Shown: positions 1-8,429, counted from the stretch's first letter. The stretch: 16,847 nucleotides of DNA from Echinostoma caproni (GCA_900618425.1 UZAN01050117.1:3571-20417); one strand, 5' to 3'. Notes: generated by a model not told the origin, from the letters alone. Program-made: numbers and translations.

Positions 1-671
1 TCCGGAATCGGACTCATCTCTACATGGGGTTCTACCTACCATGTGCGTTTCAATGCTTCCAAAACTTCTTTTCTGTTCGTCTCTCTTGTTCCCTTGTCTC
101 TCTTTTTCTCCGCAATTGACTTTTGATTCGCTATCCTTCGTTCCACAAATTTTCTCCCTCCTGGTTCTATCCACAAATTCTGCTTTCTATTGATTTTCTT
201 TCTTTTTCCACATTCACCTCTCGCACTACGTTCAAAGTCGGTTCCCTGTTCCGTGCAAAGCGTTTCTTTACACCCAAGCACCTCTTTTTATACCAAACTC
301 AAATCCGCCCGGTGCTCGAATACTGCAGTCACGTATGGGGTGACGCTTCGTACTACGACGCCCTTTCCCTCCTCGACCGTCCGGTTGATCGACAAATTGT
401 CTTGAAACTTTTAAACGGCAGTCAGTTTCCCATCCCCGAGCAGCTCCTTCCTTATCTCTTTTCTATGATTACTATTTTGGTTTCTGCTCTTCCGAACTCG
501 GTTCAGCGATTCGCCTCCCCTTAACCTCTTCCTCGTCCATTTGGTTCTCCGACGGGCAGTCACCCTTGATAGGTTTTTGCCTCTAGATGTCGAAATCGTA
601 GAACACTTCCCACCTCCGTGTTTTCGAACACTCACAATCTCACTCTTTTCAAAAGCAGGATTAACAAATTG
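1..671 (+). mobile_element. Jockey/CR1-like LINE, 3' part of reverse transcriptase ORF (decayed)
   Basis: This is the C-terminal part of a non-LTR retrotransposon polyprotein, downstream of the catalytic reverse-transcriptase core. An N-A-S-K-T motif near position 50 matches the 'FNASKT' step that follows the YADD box in such polymerases. A later block reads LFRAKRFFTP, then QIRPVLEYCSHVWG, a hallmark of the thumb/C-terminal region of jockey/CR1-type elements. Near 460-525 the FYDYYFGFCSSEL motif lies in another frame, and the last stretch (about 550-671) is in a third, ending at a TGA at 669-671. At least two frameshifts are therefore present and the copy is dead. It starts outside the window. 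It lies in the intron beyond helicase exon 1011-809, on the opposite strand. The family is clear; the exact clade is not. Confidence 0.85.
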
Positions 672-808
672 ATTCTCACTTGAATGTTTCCCCACATACC
701 TCTCCCTTACAGTGTCATAAATTATGGGGTTGACTCCTTTTACTGTAAATCACTGCGTGTGGAATGAGAAAAAGCAATGCGTTATGTTAGACTGATTGTT
801 CAACTTAC
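672..808. other. LINE 3' UTR and helicase intron edge
   Basis: This short AT-rich stretch lies between the LINE stop codon and the splice donor of the helicase exon. It presumably holds the LINE 3' UTR, but no terminal repeat or polyA marks the boundary. Confidence 0.4.
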
Positions 809-1011
809 TTGGCACTTGAGCAACAGAAACGCGGCCAGTGAAATAAGTCTCAATTTCCAGGGAACAACGAGGACGAAATGTCGCAGACCGGCGGGCATGG
901 CAAACTGATCACCCTCTCGGTTCATATCGGTACTGTCCGGTCCTCCGTGTGTCGAACTGACCAAACAACGGACGGGATTGGTTAATGTTAAACCGGCCAA
1001 CTTCTCCACGC
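809..1011 (-). CDS. DDX31: DDX31-type DEAD-box helicase, internal exon (RecA1-RecA2 linker)
   Basis: This 203-base exon is the third visible exon of the helicase. Its first two bases complete a glycine codon begun by the previous exon, and it then encodes 67 residues ending in phase 0. The opening VEKLAGLTLTNP follows directly on SATLTQG from the preceding exon, as in DDX31/Dbp7 proteins, where motif III is followed by a 'GV-RLA-ISL-DP' strand. The end, FAMPAGLRHF followed by VVPWKLRLISLAAFLLLKC, matches the family's 'F-IPE-LKQ---VVPSKLRLV-LAAF' segment leading into RecA domain 2. The acceptor is TTCTGTAG at the high-coordinate end and the donor is CAA|GTAAGT at 808. The reading frame is intact, so the gene looks alive. 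DDX31 proteins are nucleolar RNA helicases in large ribosomal subunit assembly; that role is known for the family and inferred here. Confidence 0.92.
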
Positions 1012-1177
1012 CTACAGAACATCATGAGGCCAAAAATGGAGTGAAGACGAGATTTACACTGATTATTGGTTATTGAAACTATGTGTTCGCTAACTGTTCA
1101 CCCAAGACAACCACAATATTTGTCACGAAAATAGAAATTAAGGTTATTGTCTACGAGCATGAAAAACTTAAACGATA

Positions 1178-1650
1178 TTTTTATTACACACTTTTCGGTG
1201 TGATGAGTTCAGTTCAGTTTGTACAATCATTAACTATGCAACTTCGTGTGGTGGTTTTGGTTGCTGTCTTTTGGCTACCCAGTTTGATGAATAGTGGGAG
1301 GAAGACAGGAAGGTTAATAGTAGAGTCGAAGAGAAAACTGAGAATTTCAGTGAACTAAGGCTGCAAAGAAACTGAGATGCACCACTGTTCACGACACTCA
1401 GCCACATCCCTCAGTGTCTCTAACCATTGGTTATGATCATCCCGAGGTCCCCAGCCGGGGAGCCTAACGGGACCTATGTGACCAAGACTCTTGGTTAGGG
1501 TTTTCATACCCTCATGCCAGGTTTTAGCTTGACCACCTTTCGCTTTGTTCCACCAACTACTTTTCTCGGCAATATCGCTCGCTGTGGTGACATGCGTAAC
1601 ACATGCCCCAACCAACGTAATCTATGGAGGTCGACCAATTGCTCGGGCTG
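1178..1650 (-). mobile_element. RTE-like LINE, C-terminus and 3' end (copy 1)
   Basis: The minus strand encodes LHRLRWLGHVLRM at about 1600-1640 and, in a shifted frame, GGQAKTWHEGMKTLTKSL and LPGWGPRDDHNQWLETL, ending near 1355. This pair of motifs is the usual C-terminus of RTE-like endonuclease/reverse-transcriptase proteins in trematodes. The frameshift lies around 1530-1560. Downstream on the minus strand the element ends with CATCACACCGAAAAGTGTG followed by TAATAAAAA (plus coordinates about 1178-1208), a short hairpin then an A-rich tail, which is shared with the SINE copies here. It sits in the 2.9 kb helicase intron in the same orientation as the gene. The upstream limit is uncertain; minus-strand ORF sequence continues to about 1870 but I cannot assign it. 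Confidence 0.82.
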
Positions 1651-2199
1651 GAAATGTATCATTACAATAGGGGAAGTTGCTGCAGGGACGAAATCTGGGC
1701 CAGTGACAGAAAGTGCGGTCCCCACGTTTAAAGTTGAACACCTCAGGCGTACTTGAATCCGTAGGGCTGAACCATAAAATGTGGCGAATGATTTCGAACT
1801 TTTCAAGTATCCAATCTTAGGCAAGAGTAGAATACGAGGCTTTATATCAACCCAATGATTGATCGAAGGCATAGGAAAAGGATCATTCTGAGAAGCGTAA
1901 CAACGATTGTCGTGATAACCCGATGCAAAACAAACAGGAGAACACGTGATCAGTTCGTTCGTTCATTTGCGGCACCCGGTGTAAACATACCGGTAGTGAA
2001 AGAGTGGAAAAACTAACTAACGGTTAATTACAATTGAGTGATCAGGACCCCGTTAACTGACGATAAGAACCATCCCAACAACTGATTCAAATGTGACCAT
2101 GTATTTGGTATTCGTATGAGAACGAACCATTTCAAAAAGNTTCAAAAAGCGGGCAACGGTGGTACGCAGAACTCACGCATGTCTCGCGTGAGTGGACAA
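1651..2199. other. Intronic sequence, no recognisable gene
   Basis: I see no supported coding sequence here. A perfect 8-base inverted repeat, ACTCACGC/GCGTGAGT with a 7-base loop, lies at 2171-2193. A direct duplication of TTCAAAAAG flanks the unresolved base at 2140. The left part could be degraded upstream sequence of the RTE-like element. Confidence 0.4.
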
Positions 2200-2777
2200 G
2201 CTAATGAATGAATAAGCTTGCGACTTTTGCTCGTGCTCAGTCTCACAAGGCCAGCTGGTTAGGCCGCTCCTTCGTTTATCCACACCCGCCCCTCTGGAGA
2301 GAGGTCACTTTAGCAAATAAACACGGTGAAGGGCAGTCGACCGGTCAAAGAAACGCTAGATGGATATAGGAGCGAGGTACCTGGGGCTCGCTCTCGCACT
2401 TCAATGGACAGCTCCTGCCCCTCCAAGCTGAGCAGAGATTAAGGCGCTGTCCCGTCCACGTTCCGTTTGTCTCATTGGTGCATTTGACTAAGGGCCGATC
2501 CCGAAAAACAACGCACCAGCGAACAAAACACTGAACCGAAACCCGAAGGCCTTGTGCGACAGGTCTCCAGAAGCTCCCACATGGGTGCTTCGCCCACGCT
2601 CCCTCGTTGGATTTACACCCTTGTGGGTCAGACTTTTGAGTCGAAGGCTCCGGTTAGGGTTCCCAAAGAAAAACTGGTTCGTCGGTGTGGGCTACCGCGA
2701 AGTAAGCCGTTCTCTAAAATCTTGGGCACCCATTTGGAAAAAACTCTTTCGGTGGGATGAAGTGGGATGAAGACGGG
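2200..2777. repeat. GC-rich repeat-like segment sharing a motif with 10220-10266
   Basis: This segment is richer in G and C than the surrounding intron and has no supported ORF. Its 2620-2665 portion (TTGTGGGTCAGACTTTTGAG, then TCGAAGGCTCCGGTTAGGGTTCC) matches 10220-10266 (TTGCGGGTCAGACTTTGGCT, then AGCCGAAGGATCTGGTTATTGGTTCC) in the same orientation. The two places therefore share an interspersed repeat, perhaps an untranslated part of a LINE. A tandem GTGGGATGAA doublet lies at about 2753-2772, at the junction with the SINE copy that follows. Confidence 0.5.
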
Positions 2778-3000
2778 GTAACCCCCATAGTCACGGGGAC
2801 CTGCTGTTCAGTGATTGAAACCGTTAAGCTAAGCCCCGGGACTTGGATTGGCGAACCGCATAAGGCCTCGCTAGGTTCGGCGTGGTATTAAACCGGACGG
2901 TAGCAAAACTGCCTACCATCAAAGCTGAGTGGTGGTGGCGGGGCTCGAACCTCGGATCATACGGTCCAAAGCACACGGGTGACAGCGACTAAACCATTGG
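2778..3000 (-). mobile_element. tRNA-derived SINE, copy A (3' tail missing)
   Basis: On the minus strand this reads as a tRNA-like head followed by a unique body. The pol III B box GGTTCGAGCCCC is at 2951-2940 and is followed by GCCACCACCACT. The body shares CCTTATGCGGTTCGCCA and the ACTATGGGG-type segment with copy B. The head ends at TGGTTTAGTCGCTGTCACC; bases 5' of it are replaced by unrelated sequence, so the A box is damaged. The 3' tail seen in the other copies (GTTCATCACAC with TAATAAAA) is absent, and the copy stops next to a GTGGGATGAA doublet. It lies in the 2.9 kb helicase intron. Confidence 0.82.
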
Positions 3001-3413
3001 TTTGAAAAATTTTCACAGAATTGAGTGAACTCATTCATTTCTGGTCTGCATCAGTGGGTGATACTGAAAAGATGTTATCGAAAACAAGCTTGTTCGCTAT
3101 TGTGATAATGCAAACAATTGGGTGGTTATGCATAAACGCTAACAAGGACGCCGCCGTCAGTTCGCTATCATATCAATTAGTTTTCCGATTAATTGCTGGA
3201 AAATCCTTCGAATCCCAACCAAGAAGACAAGAAATTTAAAGTGGGACGAAAAATTGTATAGTTTGTGGAATTTAGTCCATAATTTACACATTTACTTCGT
3301 GAAACTCAGTGGTTTCGTTGTGCATATGACATTAACCGACCTAAACCAGATTTTTTCGGTTTTATTCATTCTCATTGTGTGCCGGTATCCACTGAACAGG
3401 GAACAAACATTTC
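3001..3413. other. Intronic sequence, no recognisable gene
   Basis: This is ordinary AT-rich intron. Short open frames on the plus strand show no motif I recognise, and no repeat unit is visible. Confidence 0.4.
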
Positions 3414-3700
3414 AGGCATTCGCGGATAGTGAACCATTGTTTCACCGGCATACTTTGGACCCTCTGATCCGAGTTTCGAGCCTTGCCACCGCCACCGCCA
3501 CCGCCATCTAACTTTCATCGTAGACAGCTTTGTTGTCTNTTGGTTAAATATCACGCCTGATCTAGCAGAGCCTTATGTGGTTCGCCACTTCAAGTCCCAC
3601 GGGGCTTAGGTTACCGGTTTTCATCACCAGACAGCGGGTTTTGATAACTATGAGTTTTACCCCGTCTGCTGTTCATCAAGTAAATGTGCAGTAAAAAAAG
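3414..3700 (+). mobile_element. tRNA-derived SINE, copy C (near full length, diverged)
   Basis: This is the same SINE as copies A, B and D, on the plus strand. The head runs from about 3414 with CACCGGCATACTTTGGACC, then a decayed B box GAGTTTCGAGCC near 3471-3482. A GCCACC run at 3485-3506 expands the GCCACCACC that follows the B box in the other copies. The body has CACGCCTGATCTAGCAGAG, CCTTATGTGGTTCGCCACTT and GGGGCTTAGGTTACCGG. The tail is GTTCATCAAGTAAATGTGCA followed by GTAAAAAAAG, a weakened form of the CACAC/GTGTG hairpin tail. There is one unresolved base at 3539. Open frames across the GCCACC run encode only low-complexity peptide. Confidence 0.8.
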
Positions 3701-3863
3701 TATCCGAGTTGAACTAGAAAAAAAGTATTTCAAGTATGGTTCCGGCAACAGATGCTCTGGCCAGTGGGAGCTGGACAATGAAACAGAAACTAAGTTCCTT
3801 ACAAACAAAAATCTACTGATCGGATGAATGATAACTTGAGCAACGCAAAAAACCTAAAATTAC

Positions 3864-4126
3864 CTTGAGTTAATGTGGCTGATAGCAACACGGTCTGTGA
3901 AGTCTGGTTTCTGTGTTTTTCGTCCGGATGTTCTTCAGAAGGCACAAGATTTTTGATATGGTCAATTATCCGACGAACGTCCCGTTCAAAACCCATTTCC
4001 AACAAACGATCCGCCTCATCAATGACAAGCCATCGCAGATGCGACAGATCTAGACTGGCAGTTCGTAAAATATGATCCAATATTCGCTGGGGTGTTCCAA
4101 TCACTATGTTGATACCTTTCCGTAAA
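3864..4126 (-). CDS. DDX31: DDX31-type DEAD-box helicase, internal exon (motifs Ib, II, III)
   Basis: This 263-base exon encodes the second half of RecA domain 1. Its first base completes an asparagine codon from the upstream exon, after which LRKGINIVIGTPQRILDH follows, matching the DDX31-type 'LRKGINILI-TPGRLLDH' step with Q in place of the usual G in motif Ib. Motif II is VIDEADRLLEMGF, with DEAD at 4020-4009 (ATP hydrolysis, Walker B). Motif III is SAT at 3882-3874, coupling ATPase to unwinding. A charged insert (SEEHPDEKHRNQT) precedes LLSATLTQ. The acceptor is TTTTAATTCCAG and the donor AAG|GTAATT at 3863. The last base supplies the first base of the glycine codon completed by the next exon. 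The frame is open throughout. Introns of about 4.9 kb upstream and 2.9 kb downstream flank it. Confidence 0.95.
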
Positions 4127-4599
4127 CTGGAATTAAAATAAAATCAATGAAGTGTGCAGACTTACACGGAGGGGGACAATATTTCAAAGGCTTTCATAGT
4201 TTTATGATGGGAAATACCTACAAGCGATTGTATTTCTTGTCCCATAGGGGTTTTCGTACAACTGGATCGATTTACGAATCATTGAGAGAGAAAGAATGTC
4301 ACAGATTTTCGGTGATGTGGTGATGATGTGATGACGGATGTGGAAATTGAAGATATGACAATGTTTCATTTCGTTTGTGATTGAACTGTGGGCGCAGAAA
4401 CAACGTGTGGTATAGAATACCAAATAATGCACATTCTGCGGGCAAATGAATGACGTTGTTGTTCCAGTCCACTGAGAACACTGAGGTCGGTGGAGTACAA
4501 TCCCAGAGATTCCGGTCTTTCCACTTATGTCTCCGAATACAGCCCCTTGGCCATCTTTGATATCCCAATTAGTACGGAAACCGAGTTCTCTGGCGAAAG
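4127..4599. other. Intronic sequence, no recognisable gene
   Basis: Two overlapping minus-strand open frames cover most of this stretch, but neither contains a motif I recognise. A short GATGTGGTGATGATGTGATGA low-complexity run lies near 4313-4334. The right edge adjoins the LINE polymerase fragment and may include its decayed downstream portion. Confidence 0.4.
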
Positions 4600-4829
4600 A
4601 ATATGACCGTAGATTTTGATACACTGAATTTAATGTCGTTTTCGATCGAACATTGACAAGCAGTATTAGGTATTCTCTGGAGTGCCAGTGGGTCCTCAGA
4701 TTCGGTCACTGTTTTCCATATTTTTGCATCGTCTGTACACTTTAACGTTTGTGACTCAAAAACACCCGTTATGAAAACTAGAAATAGTTGAGGATGAAGC
4801 ACGGATCCCTGAGGGGACTCCTCGGAATA
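4600..4829 (-). mobile_element. LINE reverse transcriptase fragment (palm motifs B and C)
   Basis: The minus strand reads PQGSVLHPQLFLVFITGVFE, then CTDDAKIWKTV, then IKFSVSKSTVI. These correspond to the PQGSVLGPLLF motif, the catalytic FADD box (here CTDD; the two aspartates are kept) and the 'L-FS--KC--I' motif of non-LTR reverse transcriptases of the CR1/jockey type. The frame is open for about 75 residues, but the flanks lack the rest of the polymerase, so this is a short relic in the 4.9 kb helicase intron. Its 5' side at about 4830-5100 is not recognisable. It differs in sequence from the 6962-8060 LINE, so it belongs to another family. Confidence 0.75.
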
Positions 4830-5126
4830 GCATACAATACTAGCAATGTAGATCTACTAGTCGATTGCTTGTGGAAACCTCGTCAAACAAAATCCGAAAC
4901 TGATCAAACGACGGTAAAAGTGAAGTTTACACAATAGGAAAGATGTCTTCCGGCATAGACAATCGATGTGATTGCGTTGAACTGTACAATTTTCGCTAAA
5001 AGCCGCTCCCCCCATATGCTAACATTGAGCTATCAACTCACACTTGTTATCGACCATTCGGTGGCACACGGTTTCGTCAATTCTACAAGTTCGTCTTCAA
5101 CACCTCTGGAGATTTGTACCACTGCC
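4830..5126. other. Intronic sequence, no recognisable gene
   Basis: No open frame or repeat can be supported here. It may hold eroded upstream sequence of the neighbouring minus-strand LINE fragment. Confidence 0.35.
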
Positions 5127-5407
5127 TTTTTTATTACACACTAATGTGTGATGAACAGTAGTCAGTGCGGACCCCATAGTCAAGAAAACCTGTTGTCCAG
5201 TGAGGGTAATCGGCAACCTAAGCCCCACCAGGGCTTAGAGTGGCGAACCGCATAAGGCCCCTCTAGCTCAGGCGTGGTATAGAACCGGGCGACAGCAAAC
5301 CCACTTACCACCAAAGTTGGGTGGTGGTGGTGGCGGGGCTCGAACCTCGGACCACGGGGNNCTAAAGCACGCCGGTGACAGCGACTAAACCACTGCGCTG
5401 CCTCTGG
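5127..5407 (-). mobile_element. tRNA-derived SINE, copy B (best preserved)
   Basis: This is the clearest copy, on the minus strand. The head has an A-box-like AGCGCAGTGG at 5399-5390 and a B box GGTTCGAGCCCC at 5346-5335, about 45 bases apart, as expected of an internal RNA polymerase III promoter. The head is followed by GCCACCACCACCACCC. The body includes CCACGCCTGAGCTAGAG, CCTTATGCGGTTCGCCACTC, GGGGCTTAGGTTGCC and ACTATGGGGTCCG. The 3' end is TGTTCATCACACATTAGTGT followed by GTAATAAAAAAGG, with a CACAC/GTGTG hairpin just before the A-rich end. Two unresolved bases fall at 5360-5361. No target-site duplication is obvious. No clover-leaf can be drawn, so this is not a functional tRNA gene. 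Confidence 0.88.
5335..5399 (-). promoter_or_regulatory. Internal RNA polymerase III promoter (A and B boxes) of SINE copy B
   Basis: AGCGCAGTGG (5399-5390) fits all but the first base of the A-box consensus TRGCNNAGYNGG, and GGTTCGAGCCCC (5346-5335) fits the B-box consensus GGTTCGANNCC. Together they mark the tRNA-derived head. Whether this copy is transcribed cannot be told from sequence. Confidence 0.7.
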
Positions 5408-5599
5408 TTTACTCTCGTCTGGAGCTGATCCGACGGATATTTAATGTGACCGAGGTGGCCACGGGAGATTCAATTATGTGGGTGCGCATGACACGATGTG
5501 AAAAGGCGTTTTCGTTCGGAAAATTCGCCTTGGTTATCGTGCTCAACATTGACAAGTATATGATAAGGTTTCTAAGTAAATTTCGCAACTGGTGATACT
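5408..5599. other. Spacer between SINE copy B and the Penelope-like relic
   Basis: I see no gene or repeat in this short stretch. Confidence 0.35.
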
Positions 5600-6084
5600 A
5601 TCCAAAAATACCAGCTCACTCCAACCTCATCACACTGAACCTTCATCGTGCTGCATGGTTGCTACCACCACATCTCTTATTGATTTCAAAAATTCTTTCA
5701 AAAGTTCGCCACTGATAATCATACGGAATAAACTATCGATGTTGACCGCCTCAGTGATTGTTTACTCGATCCTATGCGTTTGCGACGCACTCTACGTCGG
5801 TCGTACGGCAGTTACCTATCTGCATAACAGAACGCCATCTACGCTAGGCGAGTCGAGGTGGCTCCGGATCTATCACATGTACGATTCTCGATCACTTAGT
5901 AGACACTGATCATCGTATTACCCAAGTGAAGCATTCCACTTTGTTTATCAGGTCCCCCCGGAACCGGTCCAAATACGCTAGAATGCGTACGTTGACCATA
6001 GTAACCGAGGTCATCTGTATTAAGCATTTGACCCCCGAACTATGTGCCCGGAAGAGTCTTATCCAGGCTCTCCATCTCCCCTGG
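5600..6084 (+). mobile_element. Penelope-like element, GIY-YIG endonuclease C-terminus (decayed)
   Basis: In frame 1 the segment IVYSILCVCDALYVGRT (about 5757-5807) matches the start of a GIY-YIG nuclease domain as found at the C-terminus of Penelope-like retroelements, where 'VYSI-C' and 'YVGRT' replace the canonical GIY and YIG. In the next frame, from about 5893, HLVDTDHRI corresponds to the 'SSI--HL--TGH-' block, then NRSKYARMRTL and a tail EVICIKHLTPELCARKSLIQ ending in LPW at 6084. At least one frameshift separates the halves, near 5835-5895. The reverse transcriptase is missing, so the copy is 5' truncated. A second fragment with the same TGH...ELC...LPW order lies at the right end of the window. 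Activity is not expected. Confidence 0.78.
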
Positions 6085-6961
6085 GTTCGCGAACCCACTC
6101 AACCCCTGCCCGCACACACAAACATTATCACACAACACCAATCTCTCAGAACTGGGTCACACGGCCGTCGTGACATAGCTGAAATCCCCGGAAGCAAAGA
6201 TCGGAAAATGCGGTGTGCAACACACATATAAACAAGCATACACGAAGTGAACGATCCGTCACATTTTATTGTTCTCTTCCCAACCCCTAGGATTTTCCCG
6301 TCATAAACTGTAACGGCATGATGAGTTATTGAAAACAATTATTCGCCTGAAATTATTTTCTAAATGCGAGAATCGACACATTTCGAAATTGGATTTAAAA
6401 AATGTTTCCAAACAGGCTGGAGGCATTATTAGCGTGAAAGAATAGAGAATACAGGTTAAGAGTGCGAAGAAATAGAGTACACGCATGAGTACCACTAGTT
6501 GCGACACACCCGTTCGGAAAACCCTCGCAGTTGAATCGATGAGACAGACACCGTATGTGGATGGAGGTTAGACAGCAGGCAGCTGATCACAGCAACTGCG
6601 CATGAAAAATCAGATTTGAAAGCTAACAAAGCGTCTGACAGCCCTGGAGTCAACTTTGCGTGTTTGTCAATAAACACCTGTACCTTCGACTCGAGAGATT
6701 CATCTTCTCGCCGTCAGTCCGGAAAGACTTTCCCAATTCCCACATTTGAAATGCATTCCAGACTAACTACATTTCCATGAACATGAAGTGAACTCAAAAG
6801 AACAAATGTGTGGGTAGCAGGACTAAAACGTTCATACCTGTCGGACGTTTATAACACGTCACCCTTCGTGCAACGAAAGCCTGTATCACAGTTTTGTTAG
6901 AGTGAAATATCCCCGAGGGCATGGTGACGGTGGATCACAGTGTATAAAGAGAGACATCTTA
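6085..6961. other. Intronic sequence, no recognisable gene
   Basis: This stretch in the 4.9 kb intron lacks supportable coding sequence. Minus-strand frames at 6301-6507 and 6495-6677 are short and hydrophobic or featureless. The first hundred or so bases may be the 3' UTR of the Penelope-like relic. Confidence 0.4.
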
Positions 6962-6985
6962 TGTTGTATTGTATTGTATTGTAAT
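6962..6985 (-). repeat. Short tandem (TATTG)n run at the LINE 3' end
   Basis: On the plus strand TGTATTGTATTGTATTGTA is about three to four units of TATTG. It lies about 100 bases beyond the stop codon of the minus-strand LINE and probably marks its 3' terminus. Confidence 0.6.
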
Positions 6986-8060
6986 AACTTTTGCAAGCAT
7001 GAAGCCCACATTTCAGTTAAAAAATATAGAGTTTGGAACAAGGGAGAAAATGAAAATAACAATGAAAAAAAGAGATTTAAGTTCCAAAACTGTTAACGAA
7101 GTCTGTGAAAACCTGTTCTTTGTTAACAAGAATACGTGCTAATGAGGGTACTGTGGAGTTATGATAAATGTTTATTCTAGAGGGAACACAAAGATATTGT
7201 GATCTAGTTGAGGAATAGGAACAACAGGAAGTTAGGTCAGCGTGTAGCGGATGTGTGGAGTCGATGAGAATCTTATGCGCAAACTTTTCACATGCATTCA
7301 AATGACGTTCGCATAGGTTAGTTATCAACTCCTTTAGTGGGATTGAAGAGACACGGCTAATGATGATCAATCCACGTCGAAGCAAATTAAAATCTTTCTT
7401 AAGGAGGTTCGGGAAAATAACAGGTGAACAATGAAGTAAAACAAGGAAAACACTGATACACAAAGTCGGAAATAACTGATTGTGGATTACGAAACTGACG
7501 AAGTTTACGGATATGAAAAGAAAGTTATCGAAGCTTACTGACGATGTGTTGAATGTGAGAGGTCCCGTGAAGATTAGTACCAATAAAAACGCCCAGGTAT
7601 TTAATGCAGTTTACCTGGGATACTGGTTCGGAACCAATCGATACCGGTTCAGATGGGAAAGAAGAGCGTGATAGTATAAAGAGATATTCGAAACATTTGG
7701 AGGGATTAAGAGATAGGCCCGATGTGGAGGAAAACCGTTGGACGTTATCCAAGTTGTCAGAAAATTGTGAAAGACCAGAAGAGTCAGAGATGGTCTGACA
7801 CAAGACCACGTCGTCAGCATACTTGAAGAGAGAAGTAAGGGCGCAAGCAGAAAAGTCACTAATATACATAGAAAATAAATATGGGGAAAGAACTGCACCC
7901 TGGAGTACTCCAGAGCTGTTTAACAACGGTTTGGATTCCTTTCTTATGACGAACAGTGTGCTACAGAATGACTGCTGGACTAGCGCGATATGCAACGATT
8001 CCAAAATATGTCAGACAAAACCAATGAAAAGCCTGGGAAACACGATCATTTTTTTAAATA
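6962..8060 (-). mobile_element. LINE (CR1/jockey-like), reverse transcriptase and C-terminus, 5' truncated
   Basis: From about 8004 the minus strand carries GVLQGAVLSPYLFSMYISDF (palm motif B), KYADDVVLC (catalytic YADD at 7821-7810), LSLNPSKC and CIKYLGVFIGTNL. A frameshift near 7560 moves the frame to the C-terminal region: HCSPVIFPNLLKKDF, ISRVSSIPLKEL, CERHLNACEKFAHKIL, then PSLARILVN, stopping near 7079. The final minus-strand bases before 6962 form TTACAATACAATACAATACA, a pentanucleotide run at 6982-6962 typical of LINE 3' termini with short tandem repeats. Finger-domain motifs upstream of 8004 are only faintly visible, so the copy is 5' truncated near 8060. A second copy of the same family lies at about 8430-8750 on the other strand. 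Confidence 0.87.
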
Positions 8061-8127
8061 TCCACTGGTAGTTTTCGCTAGACCATAAACCCTTGCGGAA
8101 AATTGCCCATACTTTCGTTGCGTCTCA

Positions 8128-8307
8128 GGTAGGTAGATTCCATGCCGTCCGGGTCAATGTCAGGCCTAGCCGAGTGGGACCTTATGCAGTTCCCCACGCC
8201 GGGTCCCGCGGGGCTTAGGTTGCCCGTTCCCATCACTGAACAGCAGGTCCTCCTGACTGTGAGGTTTATCTCGACTGTTGTTCATCACAAAAGTGTAACA
8301 AAAAGAT
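8128..8307 (+). mobile_element. tRNA-derived SINE, copy D (head missing)
   Basis: This plus-strand copy keeps only the body and tail: GGCCTAGCCGAGTGGGACC, CTTATGCAGTTCCCCAC, GGGGCTTAGGTTGCCCG and the end TGTTCATCACAAAAGTGTAA followed by CAAAAAG. The tRNA-like head with A and B boxes is absent, so it is a truncated insert. It separates the two oppositely oriented LINE copies. The hairpin in the tail is reduced to CAC-AAAA-GTG. Confidence 0.8.
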
Positions 8308-8429
8308 ACGGACGTTTCCACCATTGGTACTATTACCATGAAGTATCAAAGTCAGTATTTGAATAAAGAACAGCGGCAAAGTGTTACACAAACTGTTTCC
8401 GGAAAAATTTGGTTGTATCTCTTCAGATA

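Noticed and set aside
2552..2770. Two overlapping plus-strand frames of about 70 codons
   Set aside because: They lie in a GC-rich repeat-like block, are short, overlap in different frames and show no known motif.
2940..3000. tRNA gene on the minus strand at the B box (also at 5335-5399)
   Set aside because: A and B boxes are present, but no acceptor, anticodon or other clover-leaf stems can be formed, and the same unit repeats with a long non-tRNA body and tail, so it is a SINE.
3485..3506. GCCACC run as a CRISPR-like or regulatory array
   Set aside because: It is a short simple-sequence expansion of a motif already present in the SINE head.
3372..3554. Minus-strand frame with an Arg-Trp repeat and plus-strand frame with a Thr-Ala repeat
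   Set aside because: Both translate the GCCACC run of SINE copy C and have no coding meaning.
6301..6507. Hydrophobic minus-strand frame as a small membrane protein
   Set aside because: It lies in intron sequence without splice or start context, and the composition alone explains the hydrophobic residues.
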